Source: an uncultured Fusobacterium sp. (GTDB lineage Bacteria > Fusobacteriota > Fusobacteriia > Fusobacteriales > Fusobacteriaceae). Taken from it: 34,914 bases of DNA. The DNA lies in the NCBI GenBank assembly GCA_900543175.1, contig UQQO01000005.1, positions 1-34,914 on the forward strand. The letters run 5' to 3'. A program made the translations under genes and the position numbers. The notes beneath the pieces were generated by a model that searched no databases, was not told the origin of the DNA, and worked only from the letters and a program-made list of their open reading frames with translations. Of this stretch, positions 27,564 to 34,914 are shown in pieces. Numbering within the stretch: the stretch's first letter is position 1; every line of letters starts with the position of its first letter.

Positions 27564-29393
27564 CTATTTCTCAATTTTTTGAGGAACTTCAACTCCATTT
27601 TCCCTATTTTTTATCTCCATATACTTATCTATAAATTTTTTAGCCATAGCTCCTCCCATGGCTCCTCCTCCTCCAGCTCCTTCTAACACAACTGTAAATA
27701 CAATCTCTGGATCTTCAGCTGGAAAATATCCTGCTACCCAAGCATGAGTTGTTTTAGAGTGAGCATTTTGAGCAGATCCACTTTTAGCTGCTACTGTTAT
27801 ATCCTTTCTTCTCAAAATCTTAGTTGTTCCATTATTTTGAGCTACAGTAGCTATTAAAGCATCATTTAAAATATCATAGTATTTTTTAGGGAAATTTTTT
27901 ATCTCATGTTTTTTACCTAATACTTCTTCAACTTTTTCTCCACTAAAATCAACTAAACTTTTAGCTAAATGTGGAGAATATGTATATCCTTTATTTGCTA
28001 TAGCAGCATAGAGAACTGCTATTTGCAAAGGTGTTACTGTTAGATACCCCTGTCCTATTGATAACAGAATTGTATCTCCCTTATACCAACCACTTCCTAT
28101 AACTTTTTTCTTCCATTCTACATCTGGAAGTATCCCTCTCTTTTCTCCTGGAATATCTATTCCAGTTTTTTCTCCCAATCCAAAGATATGTGCTGTTTCA
28201 ACTATAGGCTTATGTCCTATTTGATCAGCAAGTCTATAATAATAAGGGTTTGCTGATTCAACTATGGATTTTTTCATATCCACATAACCATGTCCACCAG
28301 CTTTCCAAGCTCTCCATCTCCATTTTCCAATTTCATAATATCCATTTCTATCTAAGTATTTCTCTTTAGGATCTATTCCATTTTCTAGAAATGAAATTGC
28401 TGAGACTACTTTAAATACTGATCCTGGTGGATATTCCCCAGCAATTGTTTTATTAGTTAAAGGTCTTCCTGGATCATTGATTATTTTTTGCCAATCTTCA
28501 TTTAAAATTTGAGAGCTAAACATATTTAATGAGTATGTTGGATAGCTTACCATAGTTATAAGTTCACCAGTTTTAGGATCCATTGCTATAAAAGCTCCTA
28601 CCCTTTTATCCTCTTTAAATTGCTCTTCCATATACTCTTGTAGTTCCATATCAAGAGTCATATAGAGATTTTTACCAGGTACTGGTATCTTCTCTTCAGC
28701 TACTCTTCTTTGAACTCTATTAAAAGCATTTACCTCAATATATTCATACCCATCTTCCCCTTGAAGTTCTTTATCATAAGTTCGTTCTAAACCATCTTTA
28801 CCTATAATATCCCTCGGAGAATACCCTTCATCTTTTAACTTTTCATACTCTTTCTCTGAGATCTTCTTTACATACCCTATGCTATGAGAGGCAGTAGAAT
28901 CATAGAGATAACGTCTTTTTGAATAAGTTTGTACTTGTAAGTAAGGATAATCTATAATTTTTTCCATTAATTTATGAGCTGTTTCCTCATCTAAACTCTC
29001 TACCAAAACATTTTCACGAGTATATGGAAAAATCTCTCCATTTTTAATTCTCTTTTTTATAAACTCCTCATCATAACCTGTAACTTCACTTATCTCTTTA
29101 ACTATCTCTGGATTATTGTCCCTCTCTTTTAGATAAACAAGTCTATATCCTGCACCATTTGTTACTACTAATCTTCCATTTCTGTCGTAGATTTTTCCCC
29201 TTGGGGATTCTATCTTCTTTAACTTAAATCTATTTTTTTCAGCTAAATAAGCATACTTATCCCCTCTATATAATTGTAAATACATCATTCTAAGGATTAA
29301 ACTTAAAAATATAAAGATAACAAATATCTTATATACAATATCTCTTTTAGTACTTTCATTTCCTAATTTTATCTCAATATTTCTGTTTTTCAT
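27564..29393 (-). CDS. mrdA: Penicillin-binding protein 2 (peptidoglycan transpeptidase)
   Basis: A 609-residue class B penicillin-binding protein that cross-links peptidoglycan during elongation, anchored by one span (about 22-40). The dimerisation domain follows (RGKIYDRNGR near 65), then the transpeptidase with SVFK at 325-328 (catalytic Ser325), SAN at 380-382 and KSGSA at 537-541. A glycine-rich stretch (GAGGGGAMGGAM, 572-583) lies near the C-terminus. The start codon shares one base with the stop of the MreD-like gene (TAATG). The mreD-mrdA order supports the elongasome role; no rodA is in the window. Confidence 0.95.
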   Translation of the reverse strand: MKNRNIEIKLGNESTKRDIVYKIFVIFIFLSLILRMMYLQLYRGDKYAYLAEKNRFKLKKIESPRGKIYDRNGRLVVTNGAGYRLVYLKERDNNPEIVKEISEVTGYDEEFIKKRIKNGEIFPYTRENVLVESLDEETAHKLMEKIIDYPYLQVQTYSKRRYLYDSTASHSIGYVKKISEKEYEKLKDEGYSPRDIIGKDGLERTYDKELQGEDGYEYIEVNAFNRVQRRVAEEKIPVPGKNLYMTLDMELQEYMEEQFKEDKRVGAFIAMDPKTGELITMVSYPTYSLNMFSSQILNEDWQKIINDPGRPLTNKTIAGEYPPGSVFKVVSAISFLENGIDPKEKYLDRNGYYEIGKWRWRAWKAGGHGYVDMKKSIVESANPYYYRLADQIGHKPIVETAHIFGLGEKTGIDIPGEKRGILPDVEWKKKVIGSGWYKGDTILLSIGQGYLTVTPLQIAVLYAAIANKGYTYSPHLAKSLVDFSGEKVEEVLGKKHEIKNFPKKYYDILNDALIATVAQNNGTTKILRRKDITVAAKSGSAQNAHSKTTHAWVAGYFPAEDPEIVFTVVLEGAGGGGAMGGAMAKKFIDKYMEIKNRENGVEVPQKIEK

Positions 29394-29809
29394 TATTTTT
29401 GTCCCCTAATATTCCTCTTTTTCATATGCTTAACATAAAAATAATTAATTATAAGAAAGCCTATTAAATTTAATATAAGATAAAATTTAGTGCAATTTTT
29501 ATAGTTTATTACAAAGTATACCCCTATTTGTAAAAGTGATATAAAAACTATATTTTCTTTGTTATAAACCATATTTATAAATATAAAATTAAATAGATAA
29601 TAAACTGCTGCCATCATCACAAATTGCTCTGCAAAGTCATTAGTTTGTAGAGATAGTATTAAAGCCATTAAAAAGATACAAGTAACTGAACGTATTCTTT
29701 TTAAATTTACTAAATAAGTGAAAAAAGGCAAAGTCACTACTAAAACTACTCCACTTAATGGCAAACTATTTTCTATTATTATTCCTAAAAAAGATAGTAT
29801 ATATATCAT
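29393..29809 (-). CDS. mreD: MreD-like membrane protein
   Basis: A 138-residue, very hydrophobic protein with about five membrane segments (1-18, 20-36, 43-60, 65-85, 89-103, 108-125) and a basic C-terminus. The call rests mainly on size, topology and position directly before the PBP2 gene with a one-base overlap, as in mreBCD-mrdA clusters. It is somewhat shorter than typical MreD (150-170 residues), and mreB and mreC are not next to it. The sequence itself is too plain to be decisive. Confidence 0.55.
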   Translation of the reverse strand: MIYILSFLGIIIENSLPLSGVVLVVTLPFFTYLVNLKRIRSVTCIFLMALILSLQTNDFAEQFVMMAAVYYLFNFIFINMVYNKENIVFISLLQIGVYFVINYKNCTKFYLILNLIGFLIINYFYVKHMKKRNIRGQK

Positions 29810-29826
29810 AGTTCATTCCTTTTGAA

Positions 29827-30810
29827 TTAATTGTTTACAAAAATATTTATCTTATTCTTTAAATTTTCCTTTTCAATCATATCTTTTATATCTAATTTCT
29901 TAGCTATTTTATATGCTATATAGTAATCTTCTGGATTGTATTCAATTACAGGAGTTTCAACTTTAGAATCTGTAACAACATTTTTTACATTTTTGTATCC
30001 TTCTCTTTTTAACTCTTTAGTAAACTCATCTGCTACATTTCCTTTTCCTATAATATCAACATCAAATTTTACATTTTCCTCTTTACCTAAAATTACAACT
30101 ACATTGGCTAAAGTAGGTATTGTTGGAACATCTTTCACTTTAAAATATTTTTCATTTAGTTGCATCAATATCTCTTGAGTTTTCTCTTTAGATATATCAT
30201 TTAAAATAACATAGCTTTCCTCTAAGAAAGTCTCATAGTTAGCTGCATTATATTTCATTGAAAGATTTTTCTTTAATTTTTCTCCAGTTTTTCTTGCATA
30301 ACCACCTCTACCATTAGCATTTAGAATATCTACAATTATATTTTCATTTACTTCATTTACTTTGTTAGGGTCGTTATACATCTCTTCAAACATTGAATAT
30401 AAGCTTGATGTCAATACGTATCTCTTATCTCCAATAGTTGTTTCAGGAATATTTTTTGAATTTTTTACATTAAGTTTAACTTCTCCAAATTTTACAACCT
30501 TATAATTATCTACTTTTTCTGGCAAAATTTTATTTACTGTTGCCATTATCTCCTCTTTATTTTTAGTTTTTACAAGATCTTCAAATGTTTCATCTTTGCT
30601 TACACTAACTTCATAAGGAATTTTTACAGCTAATTTATCTTCATATACAGCAATTAAATTTCCCTTTCCAATTATTAAATATCTACTATTTTTATCTAGC
30701 TCTTTATTTCCATCATTGATATTAAGAAATAAAAAAGCCCCTAAAGCTACTATTATTACCAATACTAACAGTAATCCCTTTAATTTCCCATTTCTTTTAC
30801 TCATTTCCAA
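29827..30810 (-). CDS. LytR_C-domain membrane-anchored protein with two C-terminal repeats
   Basis: A 327-residue protein with one N-terminal span (about 10-30) and the rest outside the cytoplasm. Residues about 41-150 faintly resemble an LCP (LytR-CpsA-Psr) fold (AVKIPYEVSV near the PRDT position, FGEVKLNV), but the conserved arginines and aspartates are not visible. Residues 158-242 form a LytR_C domain (VDILNANGRGGYARKTGEKL) and 248-326 form a second, more divergent copy (VDIIGKGNVADEFTKELKREGY). The start is uncertain: TTG at 30808-30810 has AAGGAG 7 bases before it, whereas ATG at 30802-30804 is 13 bases away. Either overlaps the mtaB end. Its position before mreD and mrdA hints at envelope work. 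Confidence 0.7.
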   Translation of the reverse strand: MEMSKRNGKLKGLLLVLVIIVALGAFLFLNINDGNKELDKNSRYLIIGKGNLIAVYEDKLAVKIPYEVSVSKDETFEDLVKTKNKEEIMATVNKILPEKVDNYKVVKFGEVKLNVKNSKNIPETTIGDKRYVLTSSLYSMFEEMYNDPNKVNEVNENIIVDILNANGRGGYARKTGEKLKKNLSMKYNAANYETFLEESYVILNDISKEKTQEILMQLNEKYFKVKDVPTIPTLANVVVILGKEENVKFDVDIIGKGNVADEFTKELKREGYKNVKNVVTDSKVETPVIEYNPEDYYIAYKIAKKLDIKDMIEKENLKNKINIFVNN

Positions 30811-32095
30811 TTAGCATCTCCTTCTCCAAAGAATCTATTTTCACACTAACTATATGATTTAAACTTGTAGCTTTTCCTTTAAATTTTACTCTTAAATAAT
30901 TTTCACTATATCCGTATAAATACCCGTCTTTTTCCTCTTCCACTAATACTTTTAGTTCTCTGTCTAGGTATTTTTTTCTCTCTCTTTCTGCCATTATCTC
31001 TTTTAATTTTTCCAACTCATCTGCTCTCTCTTTTTTTACTTTTGGATCTATCTTATCTTCAAAAGTACTAGCTAAAGTATTCTCTCTATCTGAATATTGG
31101 AAAATATGTAGCCCTGAGAAACCTATCTTATCTATCAAATTATATGAATTTTCAAACATCTCTTGAGATTCTCCAGGAAATCCCACTATTACATCTGCTG
31201 TATACTCCATATTAGGAACAGCTTTTCTCAATTTTGTCAATCTCTCCTCTATCAAAGAGCTTCCATATTTTCTTCTCATTCTCTTTAGAACTGTGTCATC
31301 ACAAGATTGAAGTGAAATATGAAGATGTGGCATCAATTTAGGGTTAGAAAACATCTCTATAAACTCATCTGAAATTTTATCTGGATATACTGAACCTATT
31401 CTAACTCTTTCTATTCCCTCTATTTTTAATATATCTTTCAATAGATCTTCAAAATTTCCACCATTTTCTAAATCTTCACCATAAGCACCTAAATTTATAC
31501 CTATAAGAATTATCTCTTTAAATCCCTCTTGAGATAATTTTGTTATCTCTTTTAATATATTATCTTTCTGTCTAGATCTACTTTTTCCTCTTGCAAAAGG
31601 AATTTTACAATATGAGCAAAAATTATTACACCCATCTTGAATTTTTACATAGGCTCTTGACATCTCTCTTAAAGTGGCAAATTCATATTCAGTATACTCT
31701 GAATCTAAGAAAATATTGTGATTTTTCAATTTTTCCATAGTTCTATTCTCAATATCTTCTATAAAATTAACTATTCCACTTTTATCTGTATTTCCAACTA
31801 CATAATCTATATCTTCCATCTCTAATAGTTCTTTACTATTAGTTTGAGCATAACATCCTGTTACAATTACTGCACCATTAGGGTTTATCTTCTTAGCTCT
31901 TCTTAACATATTTCTAGTTTTTCTATCTGCTACACTTGTAACAGTACAAGAGTTTACTATATATATGTCTGCTTTATCTTCAAAGCTAACCTCTTCATAC
32001 CCTTTTTTTATTAACTGATTTTTTATACTCTCTGTTTCATATTGATTTACCTTACAACCTAAAGTATAAAAAGCAACTTTTTTATTGAAACTCAT
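30797..32095 (-). CDS. mtaB: tRNA (N6-threonylcarbamoyladenosine37-C2)-methylthiotransferase MtaB
   Basis: A 432-residue radical-SAM enzyme that turns t6A37 of tRNAs into ms2t6A. The N-terminal methylthiotransferase domain has Cys14, Cys50 and Cys81 for one iron-sulfur cluster. The radical-SAM motif is Cys156, Cys160 and Cys163 (CNNFCSYC). The C-terminal ~60 residues form the TRAM RNA-binding domain. The LGCKVNQYE start and the length match MtaB better than MiaB or RimO. It overlaps rsmE by 14 bases and the LytR_C gene by 8 or 14 bases. Confidence 0.94.
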   Translation of the reverse strand: MSFNKKVAFYTLGCKVNQYETESIKNQLIKKGYEEVSFEDKADIYIVNSCTVTSVADRKTRNMLRRAKKINPNGAVIVTGCYAQTNSKELLEMEDIDYVVGNTDKSGIVNFIEDIENRTMEKLKNHNIFLDSEYTEYEFATLREMSRAYVKIQDGCNNFCSYCKIPFARGKSRSRQKDNILKEITKLSQEGFKEIILIGINLGAYGEDLENGGNFEDLLKDILKIEGIERVRIGSVYPDKISDEFIEMFSNPKLMPHLHISLQSCDDTVLKRMRRKYGSSLIEERLTKLRKAVPNMEYTADVIVGFPGESQEMFENSYNLIDKIGFSGLHIFQYSDRENTLASTFEDKIDPKVKKERADELEKLKEIMAERERKKYLDRELKVLVEEEKDGYLYGYSENYLRVKFKGKATSLNHIVSVKIDSLEKEMLIGNE

Positions 32096-32795
32096 TTATT
32101 AATATTCCTCCTACTACAATAGAAGCTGTTTCTGCTCTCAATATTCTCCTTCCTAAAGTTACAATATTAGCACCTTTAGATTTTAAATATTCTATCTCCT
32201 CTGAATCAAATCCTCCTTCAGGACCGATTATATACAATACCTTTTTAGGTGAAACCTCTCTGTTCTTTAAAAGATTTTTTAATGTATATTCCTCTTCACA
32301 CTCATAAGGAACAATGATCAAATCATATTTTTCCAGCTCTATATCTTTTATTTTTACTACTTTTGCAATCTTTGTTGGCTTTACCCCTTGACATTGTTTT
32401 AATGCTTCTCTTACAATAAGATCCCACTTATCTTTTTTCTCATTGATCTTAACTACTCTCCTTTTAGCTGCAACTGGAATAATCTCATTTATTCCTAATT
32501 CAGTTAATTTCTGTATAGTTAGATCCATCTTATCATTTTTCAGTATCCCAACTGCTGCATCTATCTCTATCTTATGAGAGTATCTGTCTTCTAATATCTC
32601 TTCAATTTCTAATATGATATATTTCTTTTCAATCTCTTTTACACTACAAAAATACTCTTTTTCTCCATCAACAGCTCTTACCTTTTCTCCAAGCTTAACT
32701 CTAAAAACATTTTTCAAATGATTTACATCAGCTTTGTCCTCTATAACAATATCTTTCTCTCTTATATTTTCATCTGATATTATAACACTTATCAT
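32082..32795 (-). CDS. rsmE: 16S rRNA (uracil1498-N3)-methyltransferase RsmE
   Basis: A 237-residue SPOUT (trefoil-knot) methyltransferase that modifies U1498 of 16S rRNA. An N-terminal PUA-like part (1-70, including HLKNVFRVKLGE) precedes the knot with IGPEGGFDSEE and LGRRILRAETAS, which bind SAM. Length and motifs are normal. It lies 9 bases after the Rrf2 gene and overlaps mtaB. Confidence 0.95.
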   Translation of the reverse strand: MISVIISDENIREKDIVIEDKADVNHLKNVFRVKLGEKVRAVDGEKEYFCSVKEIEKKYIILEIEEILEDRYSHKIEIDAAVGILKNDKMDLTIQKLTELGINEIIPVAAKRRVVKINEKKDKWDLIVREALKQCQGVKPTKIAKVVKIKDIELEKYDLIIVPYECEEEYTLKNLLKNREVSPKKVLYIIGPEGGFDSEEIEYLKSKGANIVTLGRRILRAETASIVVGGILINEFQ

Positions 32796-32804
32796 ATCAA
32801 ACTC

Positions 32805-33227
32805 CTATATCATATCTTGATTTTTTATAAAATCATTTAAAGTTGTTTCTTCAAGTATTTTAGTCATTGCATTATCTAATTTGTTCCATATACAAGTAGT
32901 TCCACAACTTTGTCCATTACAATTTGCTTTATTTTCCTTGCTCTCATTACAATCTATAACTTTTTCCTCTTCATCTAATATTTTATATAGTTCATGCAGT
33001 GTTATCTCTTCAGGGTTTTTAGCTAATCTATATCCTCCATTAGGTCCTCTTTTTCCCTCAATTATATTTTCATTTTTTAATTTAAAAAGTATTTGCTCTA
33101 AATATTGTACGGATATATTTTGATCATCAGCTATCTCTTTAATTCTTACTAATTTATCTTCTCTGCTCTTTTCTGCTATATATACTAAAGCTTTTAATCC
33201 ATATCTAACTCTTGTACTTATCTTCAT
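32805..33227 (-). CDS. Rrf2-family transcriptional regulator with four cysteines
   Basis: A 140-residue dimeric winged-helix regulator. The start MKISTRVRYGLKALVYIA, the helix-turn-helix (about 27-50, VRIKEIADDQNISVQYLEQIL) and the wing (KRGPNGGYRLAK) are typical. Cysteines at 93, 103, 108 and 112 lie where IscR-type members bind an iron-sulfur cluster, but the spacing (9, 4 and 3 residues between) is wider than in IscR. No isc or suf operon is nearby; cysteine-metabolism (CymR-type) or redox control is possible. It lies 7 bases after ruvB, so it is probably co-expressed with it. Confidence 0.9.
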   Translation of the reverse strand: MKISTRVRYGLKALVYIAEKSREDKLVRIKEIADDQNISVQYLEQILFKLKNENIIEGKRGPNGGYRLAKNPEEITLHELYKILDEEEKVIDCNESKENKANCNGQSCGTTCIWNKLDNAMTKILEETTLNDFIKNQDMI

Positions 33228-33234
33228 CTAATCA

Positions 33235-34227
33235 CTACTCCTTAACTTTCTTAAAATGTTGGTATCCCTTTTCAGTTACCATTCTTCCTCTATTTGTTCT
33301 TTTTAAATATCCTATCTTTACTAAATAAGGCTCATAAACCTCTTCTAAAGTTCTTCTATCTTCCCCTAATAATAGTGAAAGAGTTTCTATTCCAACTGGT
33401 CCTCCACCATAGTTATCTATAATAGCATTAACTATATCTCTATCCAAATCATCTAGTCCAGCTGAATCTATTCCCAATATCTCCAAAGCTTTCAATGAAG
33501 TCTCTCTATCTATCACTCCATTTCCTCTTATTTCACAATAATCTCTCACTCTTTTTAAAAGACGATTGGCTATTCTAGGAGTTCCCCTACTTCTACTAGC
33601 TAGTTCCCTTGCTCCCTCTTCTTCAACCTTTACTCCTAAGATATTTCCACCTCTAATAATTATCTCAGCAATCTCATCCTCTGTATAATACTCCATTCTA
33701 TGAGTTACTCCAAATCTATCTCTCAAAGGTGAACTTAAAAGTCCAGCTCTAGTTGTAGCTCCTATCAATGTAAAATTAGGTAGCTCTATTCTAATTGAAC
33801 GAGCTGAAGGTCCTTTTCCAACTATAATATCAAGTTCTCTGTCTTCCATAGCTGGATATAGTATCTCCTCTACTGTATTATTTAATCTATGTATCTCATC
33901 TATAAAAAGTATATCATTCTCCTCTAATGAAGTAAGGATAGCTGCTAAATCTCCAGCTCTTTCCAATACAGGTCCTGAAGTTATTCTCAAATTAGCTCCC
34001 ATCTCTGTGGCTATGACTCCTGCTAAAGTTGTTTTTCCCAACCCTGGTGGTCCATATAACAAGATATGATCTATTGATCCCCCTCTTCTTTTTGCAGCTT
34101 CAATAGAGATAGCCATTTTCTCTTTTAAAGAAGTTTGTCCAATGTACTCTTTAAAACATTTAGGTCTTAATGTCTTTTGTACCTCTACTTCATTTTCCAT
34201 TTCCAAAGTTGTAACTACTCTATCCAC
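33235..34227 (-). CDS. ruvB: Holliday junction branch-migration helicase RuvB
   Basis: A 330-residue AAA+ motor that drives branch migration with RuvA. Walker A is GPPGLGKTT, Walker B is [10 protein letters not shown], sensor motif GATTRAG and arginine-finger region LRDRFG follow, and the C-terminal winged helix ends the protein. The start is the GTG at 34225-34227, because AAGGAG lies 6 bases before it and the protein then begins with the common MDRVV. An in-frame TTG at 34245 is rejected; it lies upstream of that ribosome site. ruvA and ruvC are not in the window. Confidence 0.97.
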   Translation of the reverse strand: MDRVVTTLEMENEVEVQKTLRPKCFKEYIGQTSLKEKMAISIEAAKRRGGSIDHILLYGPPGLGKTTLAGVIATEMGANLRITSGPVLERAGDLAAILTSLEENDILFIDEIHRLNNTVEEILYPAMEDRELDIIVGKGPSARSIRIELPNFTLIGATTRAGLLSSPLRDRFGVTHRMEYYTEDEIAEIIIRGGNILGVKVEEEGARELASRSRGTPRIANRLLKRVRDYCEIRGNGVIDRETSLKALEILGIDSAGLDDLDRDIVNAIIDNYGGGPVGIETLSLLLGEDRRTLEEVYEPYLVKIGYLKRTNRGRMVTEKGYQHFKKVKE

Positions 34228-34233
34228 TCTCTT

Positions 34234-34239
34234 CTCCTT
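34234..34239 (-). promoter_or_regulatory. Shine-Dalgarno that fixes the GTG start of ruvB
   Basis: AAGGAG on the minus strand, 6 bases before the GTG at 34225-34227. It overlaps the stop of the DUF445 gene. Confidence 0.8.
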
Positions 34240-34849
34240 ATACAAATAAACTTATAGCAAATTGGAAAATTCCAATTATTCCTCCTAAAATCGCTCCTAT
34301 TACTTCAATATGCTTTAACTCTTTTTTAGCTAAAGAGTAGGTAATCTCCTCTAATTTCTCCAATGAAAAAGCTTCTACATTCTCAATTATAATCTTTTTA
34401 AAATCAACTTTTTCTTCTAAGTAACTTGTAAACATATTTATTATAGTTTCTTTATTTTCTAAAATAGATGTTTTTATCATTGATTTTATCTTGTTTATAA
34501 TCTCGTCACTAAGAAACATAGCTAACATTGGAAATTTCTTAGTTATTTCACTTTCTAATTTTTCCTCTAAGATCTTATCAATTACTGCTCCCATCTTCTC
34601 TTCTAACTCATCAGCATTTAAAGAGTTTGTAATATCTTTCAAAGAGATAAGCTCCTTTTGAACTGTATCTGCTATACTTACAGCTATCTCACTTCTTCTT
34701 TTAGGAATTAATCCTTGTATCTTAAAAAATAGAAAGTTCATCTCTTTATATGGTCTAAAAAGCATTTTTATAGCGATGTAATTTGTTATCCAACCTATCA
34801 TTGCTCCAATTCCTACTATTAGAAATAATTTTATAATAATTTGATTCAT
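34238..34849 (-). CDS. DUF445 family membrane protein
   Basis: A 203-residue protein with an N-terminal span (about 6-24) that begins with the family-typical [22 protein letters not shown], a long charged helical middle (60-175), and a second span at the C-terminus (about 184-202). It matches DUF445/YheB-like proteins, whose function is unknown. The soluble middle part would lie on one side between two membrane anchors. It is the first visible gene of the long minus-strand string; ruvB follows 10 bases later. The ATG is preceded by GAGGA. Confidence 0.85.
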   Translation of the reverse strand: MNQIIIKLFLIVGIGAMIGWITNYIAIKMLFRPYKEMNFLFFKIQGLIPKRRSEIAVSIADTVQKELISLKDITNSLNADELEEKMGAVIDKILEEKLESEITKKFPMLAMFLSDEIINKIKSMIKTSILENKETIINMFTSYLEEKVDFKKIIIENVEAFSLEKLEEITYSLAKKELKHIEVIGAILGGIIGIFQFAISLFV

Positions 34850-34900
34850 TCTTATTTTCCTCTCTTTGCACTTTAAATTTCATTACTTTTCTAGTAAACT

Positions 34901-34910
34901 ATTTTATCAT
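34901..34910 (-). promoter_or_regulatory. Possible extended -10 box for the DUF445 gene
   Basis: On the minus strand TGATAAAAT lies about 52 bases before the DUF445 ATG and fits an extended -10 (TG, one base, TAAAAT at 34901-34906). The matching -35 would fall outside the window, so this is tentative. Confidence 0.35.
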
Positions 34911-34914
34911 AAAT

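Noticed and set aside
34228..34245. TTG start giving ruvB six more residues
   Set aside because: The ribosome site for the GTG start lies inside this stretch, and the family N-terminus begins at MDRVV.
1..34914. Mobile elements, prophage, CRISPR arrays, tRNA or rRNA genes, defence systems
   Set aside because: No transposase, integrase, repeat-spacer array or structured RNA gene was seen; nearly all the DNA is taken up by conserved housekeeping genes.

Overview
This is an AT-rich stretch of bacterial chromosome that looks like a Fusobacterium or close relative. The reasons are low GC, AGGAGG ribosome sites, two-subunit glycyl-tRNA synthetase, RbgA and RNase J together with Gram-negative-style features, and a dense co-directional gene string. 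The genus is inferred from overall character, not from a database match. No prophage, insertion sequence, CRISPR array, tRNA or rRNA was seen, and no gene-free stretch exceeds about 150 bases.

Layout. A 5'-truncated ROK-family gene lies on the plus strand (2-1054) and meets the rest of the window at a two-way terminator (1064-1101). Everything after that, 32 genes, is read on the minus strand from right to left. The spacing is mostly 0-20 bases, with several overlaps. In transcription order the first block (34849 to 16744) is: DUF445 protein, ruvB, an Rrf2 regulator, rsmE, mtaB, a LytR_C protein, an MreD-like protein, PBP2, RNase J, YhbY, a divergent PAP2 protein, dxs, an HD-HTH protein, tlyA, a C-terminal processing protease, rsmI, rbgA, nadE, a small membrane protein and an NfeD-like protein. 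It ends at a strong terminator (16711-16740).

The second block (16596 to 14614) is the signal-recognition/ribosome unit ylxM-ffh-rpsP, driven by two tandem sigma70-type promoters and closed by a terminator. The third block (14466 to about 3614) is tex, a HAMP-GAF sensor kinase-like protein without a phospho-acceptor histidine, ileS, lspA, glyQ and glyS, behind a promoter with an extended -10. A weak hairpin follows glyS. The last block (3541 to 1103) is an orphan PfoR/EIIC_2 membrane protein, folE and a folB-folK fusion.

Function. Most of the window is housekeeping: translation and its modification (glyQS, ileS, mtaB, rsmE, rsmI, tlyA, rbgA, yhbY, rpsP), RNA decay (RNase J), protein export and processing (ffh, lspA, ctp), wall synthesis (PBP2, MreD-like), isoprenoids (dxs), NAD and folate synthesis. 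The points most worth a second look are the histidine-less kinase, the ylxM promoter whose predicted leader is little more than the Shine-Dalgarno, the HD-HTH protein, the LytR_C protein with two C-terminal repeats and no clear LCP active site, and the orphan EIIC_2 gene joined to the folate genes.
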